From assembly GCA_964641695.1 (NCBI GenBank), contig CAZXKG010000081.1:1-11982 (forward strand): a stretch of 11,982 nt of DNA, read 5' to 3'. The translations under genes and the position numbers were made by a program. Positions 1 to 7,053 of the stretch are shown here, piece by piece. The DNA is from RHKX01 sp964641695. Its GTDB lineage: Bacteria; Actinomycetota; Thermoleophilia; Solirubrobacterales; 70-9. Below the pieces are notes generated by a model. That model was not told the origin of the DNA. It searched no databases and saw nothing but the letters and a program-made list of their open reading frames with translations. Positions within the stretch are counted from its first letter, which is position 1. Each line of letters opens with the position of its first letter.

Positions 1-637
1 GGTTGCGGGGATCGTCCTCGGGGATGCCCGCCTCGACCTTGCCGACGAGGTCGGCCCCGACGTCGGCCGCCTTGGTGAAGATCCCGCCTCCGAGCCGGGC
101 GAAGACCGAGATCAGCGAGCCGCCGAAGCCGAGCCCGACGAGGGCGTCGATCGCGTCCTTGTCGGAGTCACCGGTGAGCGTCAGGATCCCGAAGTACCCG
201 GCGACGCCGAACAGCGCCAGCCCGACGACGAGCAGACCGGTCACAGAGCCCCCCTTGAAGGCGGCGTCCAGCGCCGGTGCGACCCCCCCGCGAGCCGCCT
301 CCGCCACCCTCGCGTTGGCGCGGACCGAGACGTTCATCCCGATGAACCCGGCCGCCCCCGAAAGCGCCCCGCCGATCACGAACCCGATCCCGGCGGCGAC
401 GCCCTGGAGGATCACGAGGACGATCGCGAGGACGATCGCGACGCCGCCGATGATCGTGTACTGGCGGTTCAGGTAGGCGGTCGCGCCCTCCTGGACCGCC
501 GCCGAGATCGTCCGCATGCGCTCGTTGCCCGGCGAGAGCGCGAGCAGCCGCGTCGTGACCCACGCGCCGTACAGCACACCTGCCGCCGCGCAGACCAGAG
601 CGATGAGGACCCCGTGGTCGACCAGAAAGTCCGTCAA
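1..637 (-). CDS. hppA: Membrane-bound H+-translocating pyrophosphatase, N-terminal part (runs off left edge)
   Basis: Integral membrane pump that couples pyrophosphate hydrolysis to H+ (or Na+) export across the cytoplasmic membrane. The first 212 residues are present, of roughly 650-800 usual for the family. Hydrophobic segments lie at about residues 8-32, 62-80, 84-104, 131-152 and 166-181. The family hallmark GGGIFTKAADVGADLVGKVE (183-202), with its pyrophosphate/Mg-binding Asp and Lys residues, is followed by GIPEDDPRN. I chose the TTG at 637 because a GGAGG lies 7 nt upstream; an in-frame GTG at 643 is only 1 nt from that site. The gene stands 118 nt after the DUF1844 gene and may have its own promoter. 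The residue that separates K+-dependent from K+-independent types lies outside the window, so the subtype cannot be called. Family assignment is firm. Confidence 0.95.
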   Translation of the reverse strand, partial: MTDFLVDHGVLIALVCAAAGVLYGAWVTTRLLALSPGNERMRTISAAVQEGATAYLNRQYTIIGGVAIVLAIVLVILQGVAAGIGFVIGGALSGAAGFIGMNVSVRANARVAEAARGGVAPALDAAFKGGSVTGLLVVGLALFGVAGYFGILTLTGDSDKDAIDALVGLGFGGSLISVFARLGGGIFTKAADVGADLVGKVEAGIPEDDPRN

Positions 638-644
638 CTTCACA

Positions 645-649
645 CCTCC
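645..649 (-). promoter_or_regulatory. Ribosome binding site that fixes the hppA TTG start
   Basis: GGAGG on the minus strand ends 7 nt before the TTG at 637. The competing in-frame GTG at 643 would leave only 1 nt of spacing, so this site decides for the TTG. Confidence 0.6.
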
Positions 650-702
650 AAGGCGCGAATGTCGCTTGGGTCCCCTCTCCAAGAGACCCCTGATTGGCGG
701 CC

Positions 703-708
703 AGTCTA
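703..708 (-). promoter_or_regulatory. Possible -10 element for hppA
   Basis: TAGACT on the minus strand fits the TANNNT form and would give a leader of about 60 nt before the hppA TTG. No convincing -35 hexamer is seen 16-19 nt upstream, so this is weak. It lies downstream of the two hairpins after the DUF1844 gene, which is where a separate hppA promoter would be expected. Confidence 0.25.
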
Positions 709-717
709 ACCGCAGAT

Positions 718-749
718 CGCACGCAAGTGCGAATCGGCTCTAAGCCGAT
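718..749 (-). terminator. Two adjacent small hairpins between the DUF1844 gene and hppA
   Basis: A 7-bp stem (ATCGGCT 733-739 with AGCCGAT 743-749, 3-nt loop) starts 6 nt after the DUF1844 stop. A 5-bp stem (CGCAC 718-722 with GTGCG 727-731, 4-nt loop) follows directly. No run of T follows either, so this is at best a weak or factor-assisted terminator, or an mRNA processing/stability structure. Confidence 0.3.
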
Positions 750-755
750 CTCAGC

Positions 756-1223
756 TCAGTCGGAGCCGGGAACCCAGAGCCCAGGAGGTGGGCTCTGCCG
801 CGAGGGAGGTGCCTCCCCGCCGCCGGCGGGCGCCGACCCCGGACCGGGAGCGCCCCCTGCCGCCGGGCGGGATCCAGCCTCCTCGCCGGCGTCGGCGGCG
901 TGCTTGGCGTACTCCATCCGCACCTGCGAGAGCGCGTTGAGGATCTCGCGCTGCGCCTCCGGCTCGAGCTGCCCGGCGAGAGCACCGACCGCGTCGATGC
1001 CGGCGCGCGCCTGCTCGAGGTCGCGCTCGTCGGCCTTCGCGATCCGGCGGTAGGCGAGGTTGAGGATGCTGACCGTGCTCTGCGTGATCAGATCCTGGAC
1101 GCGGACCTGACGCATCTCCTCCTCCATCTGGCGCAGCGCCTCCTGCTGCTCAGGGCTGAGTTGCGGCTCTGCTCCCGGCTGGCCCGGCGGTGGCGGCGGT
1201 GAACCTGCGGCTTGATCGCTCAT
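756..1223 (-). CDS. DUF1844 domain protein
   Basis: Small cytoplasmic protein of unknown function, 155 residues. Residues 1-22 are Pro/Gly-rich and probably disordered. Residues 24-115 are mostly helical and match the DUF1844 pattern: a helix beginning VQDLITQSTVSILNLAYRRI (42-61), then DLEQARAGIDAVGAL (68-82) and a last helix ILNALSQVRMEYAKHA. The tail from 116 is Gly/Pro/Ala-rich low complexity. There are no membrane segments and no Cys. The ATG at 1223 follows the ligase stop by 38 nt; no strong ribosome binding site is visible. It is probably co-transcribed with the rex-ligase genes upstream. Family members are widespread in bacteria, but I know of no established role and infer none. Confidence 0.75.
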   Translation of the reverse strand: MSDQAAGSPPPPPGQPGAEPQLSPEQQEALRQMEEEMRQVRVQDLITQSTVSILNLAYRRIAKADERDLEQARAGIDAVGALAGQLEPEAQREILNALSQVRMEYAKHAADAGEEAGSRPAAGGAPGPGSAPAGGGEAPPSRQSPPPGLWVPGSD

Positions 1224-1261
1224 CGACCGAGCGTAGCGGCCCGGGACCCGGGGAAGCCGGA

Positions 1262-2452
1262 TCAGCGCTCGACCGCGTCGGCGAGCTGCTCTCCGGCGAC
1301 GTAGCTGGCTCGGGTCAAGGCGACGTCCCGGGCGTAGATCTCCTCGATCGAGGCGCCGCCGGCCAGCGCCGCGCGGGCACGCTGTGCGCCGTTGGGCGCG
1401 AGCGCGTCGAACTCCGGGATCGCCAGCTCCCGCCTGGCGGGCTCGGTCCAGGCGAGCAGCTGCTCGACCGCCGCGAGCGTCGCGATCTCCTCCCCCGCGG
1501 CCCAGTCGATCATCCGCCCGTCGAGCCCGTGACGGATCGCGCGCCAGAGGTTCTCCTCGATCTCCCGGGGCCGGCGAGAGGGCGAGGTCAGCCCCTCGTC
1601 GTGGTCGAGCGCCGCCTGAGCGACGCACGAGATCAGCAGCCCGGCCAGCCCGAGCGAGGCCTCCCCGTCGCTCTGGGCGTCGCAGATCCTCACCTCGACC
1701 GTGCCGAAGCTGTGGTGGGGCCGGACGCTCCACCACAGCTGCGTCGACTCGACGATCGAGTCGGTGCGCTGGAGGGTCTCGACGAAGTCCGCGTAGCCGC
1801 GCCAGCTCCCGAACGGGTCGTGGATCCCGCAGCGCGGGAAGCTGCGGGTGAAGATCTGCGTGCGAACCGAGTGCAGCCTGGTGTCGCGACGATCGAGGAA
1901 GGGGGAGTTGGCGGAGATCGCCAGGACCAGCGGCAGCACCTCGCGAAGCCGGTCGCAGACCGCGATCGCGCGGTCGGGGCCGCGCACGCCGACGTGCACG
2001 TGCAGGCTCCACGTGTTGTTGCGCTGGGCGACGTAGCCGAGCTCCTCCCGCAGCCGCCGGTAATGGACGGTGTCGATGATCTCCTGGTCGAGGTAGCTCG
2101 CCCAGGGGTGGGTGCCGGTGGCTCCAAGCCCGTACCCGTGCCGGTCGGCGAGGGCGAACAGCAGGCGGCGGCGCTCGCGCTGACGCGCGCACATCTCCGC
2201 GAAGGACTCCGAGCGCCCGGAGCGGATCTCGACCTCGGTGTCGATCAGCTCCCCGCGGACCGAGTCGGCGAGGACCGGATCCTCCTGGGCGTCGGCGAGC
2301 AACGCCGCGAAGCCGTGCGCGAGCTCCAGGCGGTCAGGGTCGAGGATCGCGAACTCCTCCTCCACGGCCATCGTGAAGTCGGTCGACTCCTCGAAGCGCG
2401 CCCGCGCCAGATCGAGGTCGAGGCTCCGGTCGCGAGCCAACTCGCCACCCAT
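1262..2452 (-). CDS. GCS2/YbdK-family carboxylate-amine ligase (glutamate-cysteine ligase-like)
   Basis: ATP-dependent ligase of the glutamate-cysteine ligase type 2 fold, 396 residues (family range about 360-450). Visible family marks are VEEEF (30-34, metal-binding glutamates), ELIDTEVEI (68-76), the HPWA stretch (115-118), HVHVGV (151-156) and HHSFGTVEVRICDAQ (246-260). Known members such as E. coli YbdK show only weak glutamate-cysteine ligase activity, and the true substrates of most are unknown, so I leave out a gene symbol. The ATG at 2452 lies 1 nt after the rex stop, which implies co-transcription. Next to a glutaredoxin-like gene and a redox sensor, a low-molecular-weight thiol or related gamma-glutamyl product is plausible, but this is inference. 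The ATG has only a weak ribosome binding site; a few residues at the N terminus are uncertain. Confidence 0.88.
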   Translation of the reverse strand: MGGELARDRSLDLDLARARFEESTDFTMAVEEEFAILDPDRLELAHGFAALLADAQEDPVLADSVRGELIDTEVEIRSGRSESFAEMCARQRERRRLLFALADRHGYGLGATGTHPWASYLDQEIIDTVHYRRLREELGYVAQRNNTWSLHVHVGVRGPDRAIAVCDRLREVLPLVLAISANSPFLDRRDTRLHSVRTQIFTRSFPRCGIHDPFGSWRGYADFVETLQRTDSIVESTQLWWSVRPHHSFGTVEVRICDAQSDGEASLGLAGLLISCVAQAALDHDEGLTSPSRRPREIEENLWRAIRHGLDGRMIDWAAGEEIATLAAVEQLLAWTEPARRELAIPEFDALAPNGAQRARAALAGGASIEEIYARDVALTRASYVAGEQLADAVER

Positions 2453-2453
2453 C

Positions 2454-3152
2454 TCAGGCCAGGTAGAAGTACAACGCGTAGAGGAGGTCGACCGCCGGGC
2501 TCGAGGTGTGGACGGTCACCTCGGGCGGTACGTCGAGAAGCTGCTCGGAGTAGTTGAAGATGACGCGGACGCCGACCTCCACCAGCCGGTCGGCGACCGC
2601 CTGGGCGGCCTCGGCCGGAACGGCGAGGACGCCGACGACGACCTCCTCGTCGCTGACCACGCGCTCGAGCTCGTCGAGCGCCCGGATCGGCACGTCGCCG
2701 ACCTTCTTGCCGACCATCTTCGGGGAGACGTCGAAGATCGAGACGATCGTGAACCCGTGGTCGGCGAAGATGTCGGAGGAAGCGATCGCCTGTCCCAGGT
2801 GCCCGGCGCCGAAGAGGGCGATGTTGTGCTGGCCCGAGGTCTGCAGGATCTTGCGGATCTCGCCGACCAGCGACTCGACGTTGTAGCCGACGCCGCGCTT
2901 GCCGAACTTGCCGAAGCCGGAGAGATCGCGGCGGATCTGGGTCGAGTTGACGTGCGTCCAGGAGGCGAGCTCCTGCGAGGAGATCGTCTCGCGACCCATC
3001 TTGCGCGCCTGGATCAGCACCTGCAGATAGCGCGCCAGCCGGGCGGCGACGCCGAGCGAGAGACGCTCCGTGCGGACGCCGTTCGCCTCCGCGGACCCGG
3101 TGGCGTCGGCGACGGCCTCGTCCGTGCTGAGTGTGCTGCGCCGAACGCTCAC
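2454..3152 (-). CDS. rex: Redox-sensing transcriptional repressor Rex
   Basis: NADH/NAD+-responsive repressor of respiratory and fermentative genes; acts as a homodimer. It has 232 residues against about 210-230 usual; the extra is a 30-residue disordered lead. Residues 31-90 form the winged helix, with ISSQELASWTHVNSTQIRRD and the GFGKFGKRGVGY wing. Residues 111-200 form the Rossmann domain, with the GAGHLG dinucleotide loop (115-120) and an acidic residue at D141 after the second strand. The C-terminal helix LLYALYFYLA is the domain-swapped dimer helix typical of Rex. The GTG at 3152 overlaps the glutaredoxin-like stop (GTGA), implying coupled translation. I see no convincing Rex operator in the window, so self-regulation is not shown. 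Confidence 0.95.
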   Translation of the reverse strand: MSVRRSTLSTDEAVADATGSAEANGVRTERLSLGVAARLARYLQVLIQARKMGRETISSQELASWTHVNSTQIRRDLSGFGKFGKRGVGYNVESLVGEIRKILQTSGQHNIALFGAGHLGQAIASSDIFADHGFTIVSIFDVSPKMVGKKVGDVPIRALDELERVVSDEEVVVGVLAVPAEAAQAVADRLVEVGVRVIFNYSEQLLDVPPEVTVHTSSPAVDLLYALYFYLA

Positions 3153-3397
3153 GACGACAAGGTATCGAGCCGAGCCCGCAGGGCGTCGGCATCGACGAGG
3201 AGCTCGGCTACGCGCTCCCCGTCGATCTCGATCACGGGGATCGACTCGAGCAGCCGCCGGTGGAGCTCCTCATCCCCCTCGATGTCGACCTCCAGGAAGC
3301 GGAAGGGGAGCCCTTCGCGGCCGAGTTCCACGATCAGATCGCGCGCCTCCTCGCAGAGGTGACAGCCCGGGCGCCCGTACAGCGTCACCGTCCTCAT
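3149..3397 (-). CDS. Glutaredoxin-like thioredoxin-fold protein (DUF836 type)
   Basis: Small thiol-disulfide protein of 82 residues. The N-terminal strand TVTLYGRPGC leads into a CHLC redox pair (Cys12, Cys15), then a helix. The SIPVIEIDGERV stretch (53-64) carries the cis-proline and the two edge strands of the glutaredoxin fold. The size and the xGCHLC form fit the glutaredoxin-like DUF836 family rather than classical GrxA. The ATG at 3397 overlaps the tsaD stop (ATGA) and its own stop overlaps rex (GTGA), so it is coupled on both sides. Whether it reports redox state to Rex is unknown; the link is positional only. Confidence 0.88.
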   Translation of the reverse strand: MRTVTLYGRPGCHLCEEARDLIVELGREGLPFRFLEVDIEGDEELHRRLLESIPVIEIDGERVAELLVDADALRARLDTLSS

Positions 3398-4413
3398 CGG
3401 GGCGTTGCGTCCAGGTCCAGGTAGGTGGGGTAAGGAAGCTCAGGCTGATGGCGCGCGGCCGCGGCGATCATCGCCGCGTTGTCGGTGCAGAGCTCGGGCG
3501 GAAGCAGCTTCAGGCGGACGCCACGGCGATCGCAGAGCTCCTGCGCGCGCTCTCGCAGGAGCGCGTTGGCGGCGACGCCTCCGCCGAGGGAGACGGCGTT
3601 CCACCCTTCCCGTCGAAGCGCCCGGTCGAGCTTCGCGACGAGCTGTCCGACGACGGCGGCCTGGAAGCTCGCCGCCAGGTCGGCCCGGCGCCGCTCGGCC
3701 TCCGCCTCGCCGATGTCTCTGACCGTGTAGACGAGGGCGGTCTTGAGGCCGCTGAAGCTGAAGTCGAGCGTGCCGTCGCGGCTCATCGCGACCGGCAGCC
3801 CGAAGGCCTCCGGATCGCCACCCCGGGCCTCGCGCTGGATCGCGGGACCACCGGGGTAGCCGAGACCGAGCAGCCGCGCCGCCTTGTCCAGGGCCTCGCC
3901 GGCGGCGTCGTCGAGGGTGCGACCGAGGACCTCGTGGCGGGCGTAGTCGGCCACCGCGGCCAGCAGCGTGTGCCCGCCGCTGGCGATCAGCGCGAGAAAC
4001 GGCGGCTCGAGCGGATCCGGCTCCAGGAACGCGGCGGCGACGTGACCCTGGAGGTGATCGACGGCGATCAACGGCTTGCGGGTGGCGGCGGCCAGCGACT
4101 TGGCGGAGCTGACGCCGATCAGGAGCGCGCCGATCAGCCCGGGCCTGGTGGTGACCGCGATCGCGTCGACCCCGCCCAGTGACGTTCCGGCCTCCTCGAG
4201 AGCGGCGTCGACGACCGGGTTGATCAGCTCGAGGTGACGGCGCGAGGCGACCTCGGGGACCACCCCGCCGAACCCCGCGTGGAGCTCGGCCTGGGAGGAG
4301 ACGACGTTGCTCAGGGACGAGTCGCCTCGAACGACCGCCGCGCAGGTGTCGTCGCAGGAGGTCTCGATCGCGAGGATCGTGCGACGGTCGGGCTCTACGC
4401 GGATCGTGCTCAC
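3394..4413 (-). CDS. tsaD: tRNA N6-adenosine threonylcarbamoyltransferase TsaD
   Basis: Catalytic subunit that transfers the threonylcarbamoyl group from threonylcarbamoyl-AMP to A37 of ANN-decoding tRNAs; works with TsaB and TsaE. It has 339 residues, normal for the family. Visible marks are ILAIETSCDDT (13-23), GGVVPEVASRRH (49-60), HLQGH with metal-binding His120 and His124, SGGHT (145-149), GLGYPGGPAI (183-192), DFSFSGLKTA (217-226), GGGVAAN (277-283) and TDNAAMIA with metal ligand Asp311. I chose the GTG at 4413, 11 nt after the rimI stop and 12 residues before the ILAIETS strand. A GTG at 4449 would add 12 residues and overlap rimI by 25 nt; neither has a clear ribosome binding site. 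The stop overlaps the glutaredoxin-like ATG. Confidence 0.96.
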   Translation of the reverse strand: MSTIRVEPDRRTILAIETSCDDTCAAVVRGDSSLSNVVSSQAELHAGFGGVVPEVASRRHLELINPVVDAALEEAGTSLGGVDAIAVTTRPGLIGALLIGVSSAKSLAAATRKPLIAVDHLQGHVAAAFLEPDPLEPPFLALIASGGHTLLAAVADYARHEVLGRTLDDAAGEALDKAARLLGLGYPGGPAIQREARGGDPEAFGLPVAMSRDGTLDFSFSGLKTALVYTVRDIGEAEAERRRADLAASFQAAVVGQLVAKLDRALRREGWNAVSLGGGVAANALLRERAQELCDRRGVRLKLLPPELCTDNAAMIAAAARHQPELPYPTYLDLDATPR

Positions 4414-4424
4414 GCGGGGTCTGA

Positions 4425-4925
4425 TCAGATCAGCGGCTCGCCGAGCCACATGATCATCGCGTCCTCGCCGTTGTCGCTGTAGTAGCGACGACGCCTGCCG
4501 GCGCGCTTGAAGCCGAAGCGCTCGTACATCGCGATCGCCCCGTGGTTGGAGACGCGCACCTCGAGCGTGTAGCGCTCCTCCCCGCCGGCCTGCTCGAGCA
4601 TCCGCTCGAGCAGACCCCAGCCGATGCCTCCCCGGCGCCGATCGGGGTCGACGGCGACGTTCATCAGATGCCAGACATCGGCGTAGCGGGAGCAGATCAG
4701 GTAGCCGGCGATCCCGTCCTCGTCGTAGGCCGCCAGGCAGACGCCGCTCGGCTTGGAGATCTCGAGCACGAACATCGCCAGCGACCAGGGCGCCGGGAAC
4801 GACCGGCGCTCGATCGAGAGCACCCCGGGGAGATCCCCGTAGGTGAGGCGCCGCACGGCAAGGCCCGCTGAGCCGACGTCGGCCGGTCCGGAGATCAACG
4901 CCTCAGTTGCCGCTTCTTCCGTCAA
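4425..4925 (-). CDS. rimI: Ribosomal protein bS18 N-alpha-acetyltransferase, RimI-like
   Basis: GNAT-fold acetyltransferase of 166 residues, about 15-20 longer at the N terminus than typical RimI. The acetyl-CoA loop is RRRGGIGWGLLE (96-107). Family marks follow: LEVRVSNHGAIAMYERFGF (121-139), then RRRRYYSDNGEDAMIM (144-159), the usual RimI ending. Insertion of rimI between tsaB and tsaD is a common bacterial arrangement and supports the name, though actinobacterial members may act on other N termini. I chose the TTG at 4925 because a GGAG lies 7 nt upstream; it overlaps the tsaB end by 23 nt. In-frame TTG at 4898 and GTG at 4856 are alternatives without such a site. Confidence 0.9.
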   Translation of the reverse strand: MTEEAATEALISGPADVGSAGLAVRRLTYGDLPGVLSIERRSFPAPWSLAMFVLEISKPSGVCLAAYDEDGIAGYLICSRYADVWHLMNVAVDPDRRRGGIGWGLLERMLEQAGGEERYTLEVRVSNHGAIAMYERFGFKRAGRRRRYYSDNGEDAMIMWLGEPLI

Positions 4926-5610
4926 TCCATCGCTCCGCGTCGGGTCGCCTCAGGTAGTCGGGGGTGACGCCCTCGGGCCGCCCCCCTCCGGAATCCGAGC
5001 CGAGCGCGCAGATCAGCCGGGCCGACACGCGCTGGGCGGGATCGTCGTCGGCGAGCACTTCGATCCCGGTTGCCTCTATCTGCTCACGGAAGCGTACTGC
5101 GCCATCCCCGCCCGCAAGCGGCTTCGGCCGCTCGGCCGAGATCGTCAGATCGAGCGCCTCCGGCAGCCCGCCCGGCGCCGACAACGCCGGCGGGCCGGGG
5201 CCGTCGCCGGCATCGGCGACGGCGAAGAGCTCGCCGCGGCGGGCGTCCACCACACCGATCGCCGTCCGCTCGCCGAGGCCACGATGCCGAGTGGAGATCC
5301 CGGCGCAGACCGCCGCCGGGGTGGAGACCCCCGTCAGCGGCAGCTCGCGGGCCTGCGCGAGCGCCCGCGCGGTGCTGACCCCGATCCGCGCGCCGGTGAA
5401 CGAGCCCGGTCCGACGCCAACCGCGATCAAGCGGATCTGCGACCACCCCCCCGCCTCCTGCACCGCGCGATCGATGGCCGGCAGCAGCTCGGTGCCGTGA
5501 GCCGGGCGACCGTCCGGACGGGGACCGATCAGGCTCTCGACCACGCAGACGTCGCCGTCGCAGACCGCGACCGCGGTGTCGGCGGTTGCCGTGTCGATGC
5601 CGAGGATCAC
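4903..5610 (-). CDS. tsaB: tRNA t6A biosynthesis protein TsaB
   Basis: ASKHA-fold partner that dimerises with TsaD and supports t6A37 formation; itself not catalytic. It has 235 residues, as usual. Marks are MILGIDTATADTAVAV (1-16), HGTELLPAID (38-47) and the hallmark GVGPGSFTGARIG (65-77). TPDYLRRPDAE near the C terminus is the usual TsaB ending. The GTG at 5610 overlaps the tsaE stop (GTGA); a longer reading to 5655 is possible, but would run well into tsaE and add 15 residues before the first beta strand. The 3' end overlaps rimI by 23 nt. Confidence 0.95.
   Translation of the reverse strand: MILGIDTATADTAVAVCDGDVCVVESLIGPRPDGRPAHGTELLPAIDRAVQEAGGWSQIRLIAVGVGPGSFTGARIGVSTARALAQARELPLTGVSTPAAVCAGISTRHRGLGERTAIGVVDARRGELFAVADAGDGPGPPALSAPGGLPEALDLTISAERPKPLAGGDGAVRFREQIEATGIEVLADDDPAQRVSARLICALGSDSGGGRPEGVTPDYLRRPDAERWIDGRSGN
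4933..4936 (-). promoter_or_regulatory. Ribosome binding site supporting the rimI TTG start
   Basis: GGAG on the minus strand, inside the end of tsaB, 7 nt before the TTG at 4925. It favours the longer rimI reading over the later in-frame TTG and GTG. Confidence 0.45.
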
Positions 5611-6062
5611 GCTTGCCGAGGGCCTTCCACGGAGATCCTGCGACGGCCCTCCCACGGCTTGCCGGCGATCTCGATCTCGACCTCGAAGATCCGCCGGCCC
5701 GTCGGCAGATCACCGGCCGCGAGCAGCTCGGGCCATTCGACGAAGCAGATCGCCTCGGGGCCGAGGTAGTCGTCGAGCAACCCCGGGACCTCCTCGGCGA
5801 GCGCCGGCTCGCCGTCGCCGCCCAACCGGTACAGGTCGATGTGCGAGACGGGGACTCGCGCTCCGTAGCGCCGGCCGATCGTGAACGTCGGCGACGTGAC
5901 CGGGTCGGTCGACCCGAGCGCGCCGGCGGCACCGCGGACGAAGGTGGTCTTGCCGGCACCGAGGTCGCCGTGGAGCAGGACGATGTCGCCGGGGCGAAGC
6001 AGGTCGGCGAGCTCCGCCGCGAGGGCCTCGGAGTCGGATGCGTCGACGGTCTCGCGCGCCAA
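5607..6062 (-). CDS. tsaE: tRNA t6A biosynthesis ATPase TsaE
   Basis: P-loop ATPase that binds the TsaB-TsaD dimer and is needed to reset the complex in each t6A cycle. It has 151 residues, normal for the family. The Walker A motif is GDLGAGKTT (32-40), then SPTFTIGRRYG (57-67), HIDLYRLG (74-81) and VEWPELL (108-114), all typical. The start is TTG at 6062; there is no in-frame ATG or GTG between the upstream stop and the Walker motif, and no good ribosome binding site. It begins 38 nt after the uracil-DNA glycosylase stop and overlaps tsaB by 4 nt. The proposed N terminus has the usual spacing to the P-loop. Confidence 0.93.
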   Translation of the reverse strand: MARETVDASDSEALAAELADLLRPGDIVLLHGDLGAGKTTFVRGAAGALGSTDPVTSPTFTIGRRYGARVPVSHIDLYRLGGDGEPALAEEVPGLLDDYLGPEAICFVEWPELLAAGDLPTGRRIFEVEIEIAGKPWEGRRRISVEGPRQA

Positions 6063-6100
6063 CCGCCGGGGACCGTCAGGCGAGGATGGGGGTGGTGGGC

Positions 6101-6790
6101 TCAAGCGCCGAAGATGTCGAGCTGATCGTCGCCCGGAGCGCGATGCGGCTCGGGCGCGGCGACGCCCGGCTTCGACTCCTGCTCGGGCTGGGGAGGCAGC
6201 GGCTCGGCGAGCAGGGCGCTCAGGATCTTGAAGTCCTCGTTCATCGTCTCCCGCAGCGACGGCGTGCGAAGCGCCGCCGCCGGGTGCAGGATCGGGAAGA
6301 CCCTGACGGTTCGGGTGCCGATCGTGTGGATCTGCGGTCTGCCGCGCACCCGGGTGATCCCGGTCTGGTCCTTGGTGATCAGCTTCGTCGCGAAGTTGCC
6401 CAGCGTGACGATGATCCTGGGCTCGATCAGGCGTACCTTCTCCAGCAGGTAGGGGCGGCACGACTCCAGCTCCTCGGGCTGAGGATCGCGGTTGCCGGGC
6501 GGTCGGCACATCAAGGTGTTGGCGATGAAGACATCGGCTCGACTGAGCCCGATCCCACCAAGCAGCTCGTTGAGCAGGCTGCCCGCACGGCCGACGAAGG
6601 GGATGCCGCGGCGATCCTCCTCCGCTCCCGGCGCCTCCCCGACGAACATCAGGTCGGCATCCGCGTCGCCGGCGCCGAACACCACCTTGGTTCGCGTCTC
6701 CGCCAGGTCGCACCGGGTGCATCGCAAGCCATCCTCGTAGACCGCGACGAGACTCTGCCGCCGCAGCGTCGCATCCTCCACGGCGCTCAC
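6101..6790 (-). CDS. Family 4 (Fe-S) uracil-DNA glycosylase
   Basis: Excises uracil from DNA to start base-excision repair. It has 229 residues. Four cysteines in the positions expected for the [4Fe-4S] cluster are Cys24 and Cys27 (CTRC), Cys95 and Cys111. Active-site motif 1 is GEAPGAEED (51-59), followed by GIPFVGRAGSLL (62-73); motif 2 is HPAAALR (169-175). After about residue 197 comes a Pro/Glu/Gln-rich linker and then QLDIF (223-227), two residues from the end, which looks like a sliding-clamp binding peptide. The GTG at 6790 overlaps the fmdB-like stop (GTGA). An in-frame GTG three codons later (6781) is an alternative. Confidence 0.94.
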   Translation of the reverse strand: MSAVEDATLRRQSLVAVYEDGLRCTRCDLAETRTKVVFGAGDADADLMFVGEAPGAEEDRRGIPFVGRAGSLLNELLGGIGLSRADVFIANTLMCRPPGNRDPQPEELESCRPYLLEKVRLIEPRIIVTLGNFATKLITKDQTGITRVRGRPQIHTIGTRTVRVFPILHPAAALRTPSLRETMNEDFKILSALLAEPLPPQPEQESKPGVAAPEPHRAPGDDQLDIFGA

Positions 6791-7047
6791 GTCTTGTCGC
6801 CGCCCCCACGCGCGCGAGCCAGGCTCTGCTTGAACCGTTGCCGCGCGCCGTCGCGATCGGTGCCGCGCTTGTCCTCCATCCGGCGCCTCTGGTTCGCGGT
6901 CGGCTGCCGGCCGTAGGCGAACGACGAGAACACCCGCCGCGCCCCGGGGGCTCCGCACGCCCGGCAGGGAGCCAGCTCGGTTCCGGCGGCAACCAGGCCC
7001 TCGAAGCGCTCGCCGCACTCATCGCACTCGAACTCGTAGATCGGCAC
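6787..7047 (-). CDS. FmdB-type zinc ribbon protein
   Basis: Small putative regulatory or metal-binding protein of 86 residues. The start MPIYEFECDECGERFE and the second pair CRAC make a Cys4 zinc ribbon (CxxC at 8-11 and 28-31), then GARRVFSSFAYG, the usual FmdB-family core. Residues 50-86 are strongly basic and charged and look disordered, without homology I can name. The GTG at 7047 lacks a ribosome binding site but lies 6 nt after a TACGAT -10-like hexamer, so a leaderless transcript is possible. It appears to be the first gene of the long minus-strand row. FmdB proteins have no firm biochemical role. Confidence 0.88.
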   Translation of the reverse strand: MPIYEFECDECGERFEGLVAAGTELAPCRACGAPGARRVFSSFAYGRQPTANQRRRMEDKRGTDRDGARQRFKQSLARARGGGDKT

Positions 7048-7053
7048 GCCCCG

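Noticed and set aside
1190..2557. A 455-codon open frame on the plus strand opposite the ligase and rex
   Set aside because: It is antisense to two firmly recognised genes. Its product is low-complexity Arg/Val/Asp/Gly-rich, and long empty antisense frames are expected at this GC content.
3070..4182. A 370-codon plus-strand frame opposite rex, the glutaredoxin-like gene and tsaD
   Set aside because: Arg/Ala/Gly-rich shadow of three well-supported minus-strand genes.
6791..7018. N-terminal extension of the uracil-DNA glycosylase by 76 residues into the fmdB-like gene
   Set aside because: It would be an Arg-rich out-of-frame reading of the zinc-ribbon gene; the GTG at 6790 gives the usual family start and a GTGA overlap.
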